From Atopsyche davidsoni (lineage: Eukaryota > Arthropoda > Insecta > Trichoptera > Hydrobiosidae): a stretch of DNA of 64,000 bases. Numbering within the stretch: position 1 is the stretch's first letter; every line of letters starts with the position of its first letter. The stretch lies in NCBI GenBank assembly GCA_022113835.1, contig JAILWY010000010.1:2877501-2941500 (forward strand). The letters run 5' to 3'. Position numbers and translations under genes: made by a program. Below the pieces are notes generated by a model. The model was given only the letters and a program-made list of their open reading frames with translations. It made no database searches and had not been told where the DNA came from. Shown one piece after another: positions 11,151 to 21,950 of this stretch.

Positions 11151-12360
11151 GAAACTAGAAATGTAGCCCGTCATAAAATGACGTATTCGATGAACGATGC
11201 AATAATGTTTGAACAAATGTTTGGCTGACAATTAGATGAATATTTGATTTCATTTTGTACACATATATTTTGAATAACCGGATATTAATTTCGAAAGCAA
11301 AGCCATTCTAGGAAATATCACATTTCGTGTCACAAACAACGAATCACTTTCACTGCACTGTTCTTTATTAGATGCAGTCTTTATCACGTTCAATTGTGCT
11401 ATTCTTTTTTAATTACGTTTGCTGTGCGTGGACGGTGTTATTTTTTTAGGAGGCATTTTGAATTATTAATGATGTGATTAATAATTTCTAACGCAATTTC
11501 GATAAAGAAAATAAAATTGGTACTTGTGTCAAGCTGACATAAACTGGAAATTTCTTAGAAGCATCATATTTTGTTTTTTTGTAAAAATTCTCAATTTGAA
11601 GTTCTCGCTGTGAACAACAGAATCATATGATTCGTACATAAAGCATATTTGATAGTTTTATGTAATTAGTTTATGAATGAAAATATTATCCTATTGTCTT
11701 GAAATTCGGCACATAACTGCGGAAAAACTTATTGAACTTACGTGCAAAAAATCAGCGTTGTATCTTTTAAGATATTCTATAGAGAACAAAAAAATGAAAC
11801 ATACACACACACACACACACACACAATGGCTATTATTATAGTAGATTACACTTACCTTACTCAGTCAAAATACAATGTTTTTGTCAAATACTAAATATAT
11901 CAAAGTTTCAAGTTCCGCTTCACGTTTTTTTTTTTGCACGAGAGCTGGTTGGATGCTACACCTTCGAGTCGAAAATAAAGCTACATTCACTTCGAAAATC
12001 CTTCATCCGATAGCGGCGATAATGCATCACCCTGACGCTAAGAGCCGCCCGCCGCTGCAGCGAGCTGCTCGGCTGCTGCGGGGTGTGACTGGGGGATGAT
12101 TGATCGAGGAGCGATTACATTTAAGGGCGCACGTTAGAAGGCGCCGGGCGCAGCGGCCCGCAGTTCCATCCCCCGAGCGTTACTTTCAACTGTTAAAATT
12201 TTAGCCTAGGTGGCATAGCACTTTTAGCGGTAATGTCTACTTTAACTTGCAAAAAAGCACTCGGATCGCGACCGGGTGATGCCAGGACTATCATTTCACT
12301 CTGAAATATCTACGAACCATTGAATTTTAAACTCCGATTTAATACCAGTTCTGTGTTTGT
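11151..12360. other. AT-rich stretch with AC microsatellite and one GC-rich island
   Basis: An AC dinucleotide run of about 11-12 units lies at 11,803-11,825. The island at about 12,000-12,175 has open frames on plus (11,875-12,099) without a recognised motif. Confidence 0.6.
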
Positions 12361-12362
12361 AT

Positions 12363-12812
12363 ACGAGGGCGGTCCGATGAGTGGCGATTTACTTCTCAAA
12401 ATTGTCTCCTTTTAGCTCGATACACTTGACCCAGCGATGCTCCAACTTGTTTAACCCATCTGAAAAATATGTTTTCTCGAGGTCTGCAAAGTAGACCTCC
12501 GTGGCGGCGATGACCTCCTCATTCGACTTAAATTTCTGCCCGGCGAAATTTAAAACAATCGCATGGGGCCAAATCTGGAGAATACGGAGCAGTTTGTAGT
12601 GCAATTCGACCAATTTGGGAGGTGTGAGCTGGTGCGTTGTCATGGTGGAAGAGCACTTTTTTCTTCGCCAAACGGGGCCGTTTTTTCTGCAATTCGGCCC
12701 AATAATTTGGCATAGTAGAGCCCTGTGACCGTTTTGCCCTTCTCCAGGTAGTCAATGTAGATCACACCTTGTGAAGCCCTGAAAACGGTGGCCATCATCT
12801 TATAGTACAGTA
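12363..12812 (-). pseudogene. mariner transposase, C-terminal half, broken
   Basis: Minus-strand translation gives in order: a KMMATVF..IDYLEKGKTVTG segment, then KKVLFHHDNAPAH with the second catalytic Asp, then YSPDLAPCD with the third, then FKSNEEVIAATE and EHRWVKCIELKGD near the C-terminus. This is the DD34D mariner family. The match needs three reading frames, so at least two frameshifts are present. Only about 26 residues separate the second and third Asp instead of 34, so about eight codons have been lost. The N-terminal DNA-binding half is absent. At 12,363 the end reads ACGAGGGCGGTCCGATGAGT, preceded by TA, as expected for a mariner inverted repeat and target. It cannot encode an active enzyme. 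Confidence 0.92.
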
Positions 12813-14576
12813 TATATAATAATCAATTTAGTTAATACTAGAGATATACTTTAAACTACTTGCTTACCTGTACATCACCTTTCTACGTTTTACCCTGTGA
12901 GTGTTACGTATGGTTTTAGACTCCGTGATTACGTTATTTACCTTGAATTATCCCTACCTGTGGATTTATCATTAAATAAATAAAATAGGAGAACGAAATA
13001 ACTATTTATATTCATTTAGTCTCCTTATCGACTTGATAGTATTTTTAAAAATAATTTCCTCAGAAGCCGAATGTCGCGCATGGCACACTGTTAGAGTGCA
13101 GTTTTCTTCGTTAAAAAGTTAAGAGTCTTGTCAACATTTTATGAATGCGGTAAGTTTATGAGCATCCAGCGTATACGTTGATAGTTCTTATGTTTATTCT
13201 AACATGAAGCTCTAATCTAAACAATAGCAGCCAAAATCATTATAAAAAATATTTGCAAGAATTACATAATTTATTTCTTTCATTTCACTCACTTCACCAA
13301 TGAATTCATAACTTTTCATGTAAACATATTTGAGATAAGTTTGTATGAAGATTAAAGTGATGAAAGATGGTGACTGATTTTTAATTATTAATTGTTATAT
13401 ATGTAAATGTCATAAACGTGGTTGGTAGCTATACTTATCGCTAAGTATCGACTTCTTCATTCTGGCTCGTCACGTTTGACAAACATTTCTGGAGGACAAT
13501 AAGAACACGGCTCGGAATCACTTTATCGATATTGCCGGACCGGTGGCCGTGTAGAGTGGAGGGTAAGCTAGTGTTTTGCCGGGCTGTAAACTAAGGCCGT
13601 ACTTTTTACAGCTACCCCCGAGTGGCCGGCGGTTGCAGCTGACACGCGTTATAAAGCTGAACTGAATTACCGCCGATTCGTTGCCGTCCCCACTTTGGCA
13701 CAGCTTCAGCCGGCGGTCCACCTGATTAAGATGTTTTCAGAGCACACGTCGCTAATGGCAGCCGCGGCTCTCAGACGGTTCCATTACTGAATTGACACGG
13801 GAGAGATAAAATGTGCGATCGGCACACGCTACGTATTAAGAAATATCCCCTCCCCTTTTATGGATCTCTGAAAGAACACGGTGTATTCGGTAGAGCCCAT
13901 TGTATCTAATGTTTAAAATATTTCTCTGTATATATTATTTTTAGTAATATTTTTTTTCAGAATAATCGCAAATCCTTTTCTCAGTGTTAAGTTCGCGTGG
14001 CGTTGAGTCAAGGTTTTTAAATTAATTTACGAGATATTAAATTCTTCCATGCAGGTGTAGTATAAATGTCGGAATTAAAGCAAACATCATAAATGTGGAA
14101 AAATTGGTCTCTCTCTGCTACCCGCACAGAACAAAGTCTATGGAATTTACTTACTTCTTACTTTTTATAGCGGTAAAGTTCCTTTATGCTCTTTATTTAC
14201 CTTGCCCCAGCGGTCGCTCCGAGATGTATTCTCTAGAATTGAATTCTAAAGTACTGTAGTATTTAATATTAAACACAGTTGTGTGTTTTCAACTTACACG
14301 TACTTGGCAGAGAGTTGTAATATTTTTTCAAATTAAAAAAAATCTTACAAAGAATTTGTTGCAGTCTTAAAGATAAAAGTATCATCTTACAGCAAATTTG
14401 CACATTGCCAATAACGTACCTTTAATTTGGGCGTTTTGCTTAAATAAATATCGCATTCGGTTGCCAGTTGTTTTGCAGCGTGTACAGCCAGCATTTGGGA
14501 CACGGCTTATGATAAAAATATAAACGAAAAATGCAAATTATAAAAAAAAGATGCCAGCATTATAAAAAAGGAAATT
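12813..14576. other. AT-rich stretch with GC-rich island at 13.50-13.83 kb
   Basis: The island carries a 67-codon minus frame (13,518-13,721) with no motif. The rest is AT-rich and featureless. Confidence 0.5.
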
Positions 14577-14960
14577 TTAATGGGTATATCGAATATCTCC
14601 TCGATCGATATCGTTGCTTCTAATGTAGGTACGTTCTCTTGGGTTCCATTCGTCAGAATTTATTGGATTCGACAGACCGCAGGTAAATTGGGTCGAATTA
14701 TGTGCGTCAGGGGTGGGACTGGCTTCGGGCTCTGCAGAAATGTAAAGTGATTTCCGATACAAGCAGCCCCTCCATACAATATCGACTACTCGTACTCCAT
14801 TAGGGTCTCCAACGTGCGGTGCAGATATTGGCGCCGTACGTGAGCGATTGTGCAGGGTAGCGGGTATTTTAATTGGCTGATTAATTGATCGAATGATAGG
14901 AATTGTGCCCCGCCATCTTGGAACATTAAGGATACCTAGCCATTCCAAAACCTCGATCAT
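14577..14960 (-). CDS. Uncharacterised 127-codon open frame in a GC-rich island
   Basis: The longest ATG-initiated frame of balanced base composition in the window (ATG at 14,960-14,958, TAA at 14,579-14,577). The product has no predicted signal peptide, membrane segment or Cys pattern, and I recognise no domain. It begins MIEVLEWLGILNV and ends DRGDIRYTH. It occupies an island like the others here, where chance open frames are common. No splice sites or promoter decide the matter. It could be a small gene, an exon or chance within regulatory DNA. Confidence 0.2.
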   Translation of the reverse strand: MIEVLEWLGILNVPRWRGTIPIIRSINQPIKIPATLHNRSRTAPISAPHVGDPNGVRVVDIVWRGCLYRKSLYISAEPEASPTPDAHNSTQFTCGLSNPINSDEWNPRERTYIRSNDIDRGDIRYTH

Positions 14961-16997
14961 TAAAACATACTTACACTTGAGTTAATTGCTTATATTTCTG
15001 ATGATGTAGATTAGTTTTGCTGGGTTCTTGGTTCTGAAGTTTCCGACGTTTCGGTCCCGATACTGAGGCCATCTGCATCAGCTTTTCGCCGAAGCTTCTA
15101 GTAATAAAAGCTGCCACAACTGTTTAGTTTACAACTTGAAGCTGATTGCACTGAATTTAAAAATAATTGAGATATTTACACTCTTTACAGGTTAAATATT
15201 GTAAATAATAAAAAGCTAGTTTTTCTTTTAATTAGTTGAGTTAAATACTTTTTTAGATTTTCATTTCATGTATATTATTGAATTCATATTTTCTATTAAA
15301 AATTTAAATTATCAACATAATACAATCTGTATATAACTCACTTGCTAGTGAGAAGTTAGATATTTGATCAAGAGGAAGAAAAAAATGGGCTAAATGCTGA
15401 TTGCATTAAAATTGCAAACACGAAGAAATTACACACTATCTTGTATATTGAATTAGAAAAATAATTATTATCATTAAAAAATAACAGATGCCGATGATGT
15501 CGATAGTTCAAAAACTAAAAAATTAAAGCACATAGGTAAAATAGACTTTTCAGAGGTCAGAGGTGACTTGTATTTTTAAACACAATGAGTCAGTTTCTAA
15601 AAAAATATCTCACTAATTGCTCCCTAAATACTTTTCTTTTTTATACTCAAAACCAAAGTCTAGACTTAGGTATTTTTTGAGCTAAGTTTTTGCACGGAGA
15701 CCAGCCCATAATCGCCACTGGGTCTGGTGGAAGACTGCTACAAACTTTCCATGCAAAGGATACAATTATATTTATTGTGTAAAACCATATAGATGTAAAA
15801 TTAAAATGAATTTCATCTAAAATATTTGATCCAATAAAGTTTAATAAATACTTAAGTAAATTTACTTTGATATTCTACATAAAAATATGTAAGCATTTAT
15901 TGAGGATTATTTTTAATGTATTGTATAATGGATATATTATTGGTAAGTATTTTTTTGACGTTTCAAGACGTTGGTTGAAGCTATAATATCTACGCAATAT
16001 AAACGATAGAACTTTGGATTTCAGAGATAACCATAACTAAACCTTTACGTCGTCCCGGTGTGATGTCTAGTTAATATAAACGATGTATTCCTCAGATTTA
16101 AAAAAAATAGTTAAAAAAATCGATATTATACAAACAAAAAAAATTCAAAATGTCCATTTTAAAGACAAACTTTTTTATATTAATATTGTTGATAATTCAT
16201 GATTTTAAATGCTTTACGTGAGTTTTATTTGATTATTCGCATCTTATTCATCATGAATATGGATCTTCACCAAATTAATGTCTAGTCCCTAAACAAAACA
16301 AAAAATGATTTATTCAGTTGATAATTGAGTAGTCAATGTCATTATATTTAATAAACGCTAAAATCAACTTGCATTATCTCATTAATAATTAAACATGTTG
16401 TTGTCTAACAACAGAGCTGTTAACATTTAAAACTTACTTAATATCGAAAAGTCCAAAGAACGGAAGTGAAACTTTCGTACTGGAATGTTTTATCTTAAAT
16501 TTATCCATTTCTTGCGTTTGTTTCAGTACTGTAATGGTAAGCGGCGTCGGGAGGGCAGTGTTTGGGGGTTGGTATGGATGGCAACAAACATCCCTTCGCC
16601 ACCAAGACAGTCAATAGATAAACGAATCATGTGCCTTTGAGGGCGTCGCCGTCGGCAGGACAACCTGAAAAGTTGGGAAATTCGGCCTTTGTGGGGGTGA
16701 GCTCGCTGCACTGCCATCTGCCAGAAGCGGTTTCTAACTTTAAATATAAAATTTATTAATCCCTGCTATCCGAGTAGGCATCCCTTTGAGCTAATTACCA
16801 TGGAAAACAACAAATTGCATGGAATTCATATTACAAAAGTGCTAGTGGCACTTTTGTTGTATCGCGATAAATTTAACCATAGCATTATTTTCATTTAAAT
16901 ATTTACTTTGTTTGTTGAATGACATTCCGGACATTGTTTCCGGTTGGTGATTATATTGAATTTTATGCTTCAACTCGTCCGGGCAGAAACAATTATG
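14961..16997. other. AT-rich stretch with a retroelement-like motif and one GC-rich island
   Basis: At 15,037-15,085 the minus strand reads GATGGCCTCAGTATCGGGAC followed by CGAAACGTCGG. This resembles the GAAGATGG..GGCCGAAACG word group found in repeats at 34.8 and 63.4 kb. An island lies at 16,530-16,720 with a 64-codon minus frame of no recognised type. The rest is AT-rich. Confidence 0.5.
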
Positions 16998-17009
16998 CAA
17001 TATGTCCTT

Positions 17010-17203
17010 AATATTTTTGAGTAAAATACTTGAGGGATTTTCCACATGATCGTTTTTATTTGTGACCGGTTTCGCCAACCGTTCACGTTGGCATTATTTT
17101 ACATAATAATAATTTACGAACATGTGGAAAATCACTCAAGTATTTTACTCAAAAATATTAAAATGGAATTCCACCAAGTACTCTCTGTCAAAAATATTGA
17201 ATT
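17010..17203 (+). mobile_element. Palindromic element PE1, complete, with 12-base target duplication
   Basis: The left arm starts AATATTTTTGAGTAAAATAC and runs through TTTTCCACATG, GTGACCGGTTTCGCCAACCG and TTCACGTTGGCATTAT. The right arm returns with CGAACATGTGGAAAATCACT and CAAGTATTTTACTCAAAAAT. An unpaired tail follows: AAAATGGAATTCCACCAAGT then ACTCTCTGTCAAAAATATTG. A perfect 12-base duplication CAATATGTCCTT flanks it (16,998-17,009; 17,204-17,215). Length 194 bases, with no coding capacity. The central part of the right arm is shortened relative to the 60 kb copy. Confidence 0.85.
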
Positions 17204-17215
17204 CAATATGTCCTT

Positions 17216-19110
17216 CACGATTTGATTGTTTTTAGAACTAAATATTTTAGTAAATTTAATAAAAAACGCAACACGTAATTATATTTGCATAAATAGAGCA
17301 TTTACATAATATCTTAGTCTAGCGAATTAATTACCCCCTTTTCGATATAAAACAAAAAGGGTAGCTTTTGAACGTGGCTTAGGAGGCAGTTTTGTGATGT
17401 ATTGCGTAACTAAGGGTCGTTTTAAAGAAATAAAGCTAACAAAGATAAAAAATAAATATATTATAGTCAAAACTCATCCTATTCTTTTAAATATTTTAAG
17501 GTATTGTTAATGAGATTAAAACATCGAAAATGAAAGTTTTTGAACAATGTTTTCTCAGTGGCGTTCACAAATTTAACAGTATTTAATTTAATAAAATAAA
17601 GCTATGAAAGATTACTTATACAATAGGGTTATTAATAACCAAAGCAATTATTTTTTATCAATTTTATCTTAATAACTTCCAAATAAAGTTGGTAGTATTA
17701 AATATTTAGTATTTGTAACAATATACGCTTACATTTTTTTTGCTCCTGATGAAGTACCCAAACATTTTTAGTTAAAATGGTGAGAATTTTGGTTACCGGT
17801 GTGTTCAGTAATCGAATTGTTCATAAGACAGTTGAATCTTTGGACACAGAAATAATAATAATGATTGTAGGTGTACTTAGCTATTAATTTGAAATTTTAT
17901 TTTGACTTTTTGAAACAGTGTAAATCTAGGAGCGTTGACTCCAAAATCTAATTCGGGAATAATTATGGTTGTCGGAATTTTTATATGGGTTTATTTAGTG
18001 TTGACGGTGCCGAAGCCCTGCGTGGGTTTGACTGCCACTCGACTTGAGTGATCCTTCGGCCGTTCACTCTAAGAGTTCTCAATAGTCCGACGTCAATCTG
18101 TTGAACCACTGACGGTATTGCATGAGCCTTTTTTCAATGATACACTTGTGATTAAAATACTTCAAAACAAACTTTCATCGGAATTGATACATCTAAGCTG
18201 AAATTTACTTATAATAACTTGTGATAATAACAAAGAATCGCGTTATTTAAGCTTTAAGTGAAGGAGCAAAAAATAATCATTAATAACCCAATAGAAGTTT
18301 TTGTGAAAAAAAAACATTGAATGTGTTATAATGAAAGTAAATTATATTTTGAACAATATACTAAAAACATGTTTGTGCTAATCATTTAATGATTATTTAT
18401 ATTTTGAAGAATTAAAAACCGCGTTTGCACCTTGGCTACTTATATGAGTCAATTTTATTGCTTGCTTTTAAACACATTTTTATAAAATATTTATTCTAGA
18501 TATATTTCAGTGCTGAAACGTGAGGAACCCCAGTTTCATAAAATATAATAAAATAAATACGTAAATGGAAAAACCGACTTTATAGCGTCGGCGTACAAAA
18601 TACTCAACAGCCGTAGGAAAAAGGCACAAAAAATGATATTCGAACACAGCGCAGTAAATAATCTCCCCAATCAGACATCGCGGAGGGCGATCGATTAAGG
18701 CTGATAATATAGAAAATCTTCCGGTTTCTTTTGGCTTTCTATATTGCCGGGCTGTAAGTGGACTGATGCCGCTGACAAAGGATTTCATTACCTTTTCGGC
18801 CGGCTTTCTATGAAGCGGAAGTTTTACATCAGGCGGGGGGCGCTTCCCTAACTCGGGGCTCTCGATACCGCGTCGGAAGTGATGAGAACTTTCGCTATTA
18901 ATGATGCTCCCACCACTTGCGCAGCCTCTCCTCTGCGGAGGTAATCACTGCGCGATCTTATCGCCGGTGAGATTCATGGCCTGTTGTTTTATGACTCGCT
19001 TCTGGAGGACGGGTCAGCGGCTCCGTCCACGAGGAACGGGTTACTGTAAATCAACCGGGATAAAGGGGCGTGCACTGCTATATTGCTTATTGTACAAAAT
19101 TCTTACTGCC
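17216..19110. other. AT-rich stretch with islands at 18.00-18.12 and 18.60-19.08 kb
   Basis: The larger island has open frames on both strands (93 codons minus at 18,507-18,788; 80 codons plus at 18,901-19,143) without recognised motifs. The first 800 bases are AT-rich and featureless. Confidence 0.5.
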
Positions 19111-19310
19111 CTTGTTTTTTATCCGACCACCAAAATTTTTTAATGTACATGTACTCGCAGAGATAAGAATCTATCGTATGACGATGAGTCCCGTTGTAGC
19201 GTTTATTTCGTTCCTTTGCAGATTTCCACGACCGCTCGATTCGTTGGGTTAGGTAAGGTTTTAAAAAATAAAAAAGTACAAGTTTTTTGGTGGTCGGATA
19301 AAAAAACAAG
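19111..19310. mobile_element. 200-base MITE-like element with about 30-base inverted ends
   Basis: The left end, CTTGTTTTTTATCCGACCAC then CAAAA, is the near-exact reverse complement of the right end (TTTTTTGGTGGTCGGATAAA then AAAACAAG). Both arms continue inwards to a GTAC-containing word. No clear target duplication. Short frames reading through the arms (60-68 codons) are artefacts of the repeat. Confidence 0.75.
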
Positions 19311-20241
19311 TATCAAAAAAATATTCTAAATTGTATTATAATATAAGTAAGTTTGCTAAGATGTTTTTGGATGGAGTTATGCTGCATTTTTTTTCTCGTG
19401 GTGTGGTCCTCGGGACCGCAATACAGCGAGTGAATTTCTAAATACTCTTCTAAATATCTTAAGTTCCCGTAAATGATTTTATTTTGTTATATAAATATAT
19501 TTAAGCATGATAAGAACCCGAGAATCCACTACAATATTTACCCATTTAGAAAACCATGAACACTGCCTCAATGAAATGATGCACTTGATGAAGATTAAGC
19601 ATGGTAAAGTCTCTTTGAATTTGTTTCGTACGTTTTATTTTAAATAAATATTTTTTTTTCAATTGAAGTTTTGATTTCATTTTATTTTTTCATGATATAA
19701 ATAATCTGATATTTAAAGTTACTTAGGGCTTTGGTATTAATCATATTAATATAAATAGTCTTCGTTTCAAGTTGAAAGCTCGTTTAAGCCCCGGGGTTTG
19801 TATTATAACGCTTTTTCGGAAAATAAACAATTGACAATTGTAAAAGTTCAGATTATTCTTCCCAAAATAAATATTTTGTAAGCGTTACCCAATGAATACA
19901 CTTTATCCGGTCAATACAGTTTCTTCTTGGCAAACATTCATAAAAGATCTGCCGTGACGTTATATCTTATTTAAATAGATCCGAACCTTGAATAAATCCC
20001 ATTGTCAAGGAATACGCATAATTTATCGGTATTTTCTAATGTTTTATATGCCATAAAATGTATTAAATCGAAATAACAAATATTTTATTTGAATATTTTT
20101 TTCTTCGCGGTAGATATAAATCTTCGAACCGTGGAATTATTTTACATATACATTTAACACATTATATTACAAGTACATTTAACGTAGAATATAAACACTG
20201 ACGGTGTTTTACATAATACTGATTATTTCATCTCAAATGTG
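19311..20241. other. AT-rich stretch with a short R2 piece
   Basis: At 19,545-19,610 the sequence TTAGAAAACCATGAACACTG then GCACTTGATGAA matches the 3' part of R2 copy 1. The rest is AT-rich with nothing recognised. Confidence 0.5.
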
Positions 20242-20253
20242 TAATTATTAATT

Positions 20254-20356
20254 AAGAAATTCAATATTTTTGACAAAGAGTACTTGGTGGAATTCCATTT
20301 TAATATTTTTGAATAAAATACTTATACTAAGTATTTTATTCAAAAATATTTATTAT
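20254..20356 (-). mobile_element. PE1, short copy with 12-base flanking repeat
   Basis: Tail at left (AAGAAATTCAATATTTTTGA, then TTGGTGGAATTCCATTTTAA), then a very short hairpin ATACTTATACTAAGTAT, then the arm end. TAATTATTAATT flanks it at 20,242-20,253 and 20,357-20,368. The flank is low-complexity AT, so the duplication alone is weak evidence, but its length agrees with the 17 and 60 kb copies. Confidence 0.7.
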
Positions 20357-20784
20357 TAATTATTAATTTATTATATTTATTGATTATTTTTGATATTAAC
20401 TGTTAATTTATGGCTTAAACTTTAAAAAAGATTACATTGATAATTCCTTAAATTTAAGGGTTCAAAAATTATTTACATTTACACTATTAAGAAGGTGGAT
20501 TTGAATTTTTATAGATAAACGACAATAAATAAAATAAAAATTAAACGTGCGATCATAAATTCAATTGGTTTATCCCGGATTTCAAGCCACACATACTTTC
20601 AGCATTTATATCCGGTTTTAAATTTATTATACTTTTTGTTGTATCATCATAGAATAAATAACTTTCAAAAATAATAGAATCCGTTTTTCAACAAGTAAAA
20701 TAAAAATGTTTTTGAGTAAAAATTGGAAGATTTTTCGACCTGCCCTGACTTTGTAAAAGTTATAATGTAAAATAAGAAATATGA

Positions 20785-20935
20785 CATTAGCATAACTTTA
20801 TTCAAATAAATTTTTTCGTGATTCTCCACTTTAACAAGTTTCACCAACCTTTATTGTTGACATTTTCAAATAGAGTTTTCAAACACTGTTCGAAAATGCC
20901 AACAAAAAAGGTTGGTGAAATTAATCACCTTCCCG
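20785..20935. repeat. Diverged PE1-like palindrome
   Basis: TTTCACCAACCTTTATTGTT (20,836 onwards) pairs with AAAAAAGGTTGGTGAAATT (20,904-20,922). Outer parts (GTGATTCTCCACTTTAACAAG) resemble the PE1 arm words GTGATTTTCCACATG and GACCGGTTTCGCC. This is an old or separate subfamily. Confidence 0.55.
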
Positions 20936-20967
20936 CTTTCCTAATATTGTTGCTTGTGCATGATTGC

Positions 20968-21236
20968 CTTTCTGTACCCTGAGCGTGAGTAAAGGATCAG
21001 TAATGGAGTAGTGGAATTGAAATGATTGCAGAGAGATGTGCTCTGGAAGTACTTTGTCGAGGTGAGGGGTTTCATATGAGTATCAGATCTTAACGCCAGA
21101 GTTTTGTAATATAAAGCTGCGGTGTAGAAGGACCGGGGATCCACATCACATTTTCCCTATAAAAAACCATAAATATATGTTCAATAAGATGGTCGCCAAT
21201 CTCCTCTCAGGAGACGACCCCAAAGAAAAAAATTTC
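20968..21236 (+). repeat. Dispersed repeat R2, copy 2
   Basis: Begins TCTGTACCCTGAGCGTGAGT and includes TTGAAATGATTG, ATGTGCTCTGGAA, CTGCGGTGTAGAAGGACC and the ATGTTCAATAAGATGGTC phrase. Matches 33,545-33,330 on the minus strand and 1-235. A PE1 tail-like word (CCAAGTACTTTCAGTCAAA) follows at 21,237-21,266. The 132-codon frame from 21,177 starts inside this repeat and is not evidence of a gene. Confidence 0.7.
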
Positions 21237-21269
21237 TCCAAGTACTTTCAGTCAAAAAATTTAATATTA

Positions 21270-21759
21270 GCCCACTCATTCTCAGAGCGGGCTTTGGAAC
21301 TCAACAACGACGAGAAGCCGCGACTCGTGTCGTTATTTTTTCGCGTGTCTGGTAGATTAGCTGGTCGCATAAATCCCGCAAATCCGGCCACAATACACGT
21401 TCGGGCCCACGAGAGCACACACGTCTCGATGCGCTATCCATCCGGCATCACGCGGCGGCCAATCTCGCCCCAGCTTATTCGGGCAAAGTCTTCGATAAAT
21501 CAGCCGCCACCGCCGGAGTCAACCTCCTTGATTCATTTAATGATAAAATTAAAGATCTACCCGGGGAATGTATAAGACCGGCCTTCGTTCGGCTCTCTTC
21601 CCACCATAAATCCCGATAATTCTCAAAACGCTTTGTAAAAACCTCTACAAATAGGAAAAGAGAATCGGCCCTCGAGTTGAGGGTTTCTCGCCGACTGCCG
21701 CCGCTCTGTTGTCTAGTGGTGGGTATAACTTGCACGACCAGCTTTATATATTAATACAA
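21270..21759. other. GC-rich island of about 450 bases
   Basis: Rich in CpG, with open frames on both strands (plus to 21,575; minus 21,475-21,735) that carry no recognisable domain. It could be regulatory DNA. No direct evidence. Confidence 0.45.
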
Positions 21760-21761
21760 TA

Positions 21762-21950
21762 TTTTTGACAGAGAGTACTTGGTGGAATTCCATTTTAATA
21801 TTTTTGAGTATAATACTTGAGTGATTTTCCACATGTTCGTAAATTCTTAATATGTAAAATAATGCCAACGTGAACGGTTGGCGAAACCGGTCACAAATAA
21901 AAACGTACATGTGGAAAATCAATCAAGTATTTTACTCAAAAAAAAATATA
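21762..21950 (-). mobile_element. PE1 copy with collapsed left arm
   Basis: Tail ACAATATTTTTGACAGAGAG and the arm to CCACATGTTCG are present. The sequence then jumps to the centre (AATGCCAACGTGAACGGTTG) and the full right arm ending TTTTACTCAAAAA. A convincing 12-base duplication was not found; the AT-rich flanks are ambiguous. Confidence 0.75.

Noticed and set aside
16524..16541. TTTCAG, 10 bases, then GTAAGC: a perfect-looking micro-exon.
   Set aside because: Acceptor and donor words this short occur by chance in 64 kb; no neighbouring exons or coding context.
21177..21575. 132-codon plus frame starting inside R2 and running into a GC-rich island.
   Set aside because: It begins in a dispersed repeat, has no motif and is matched by an equally open minus frame.
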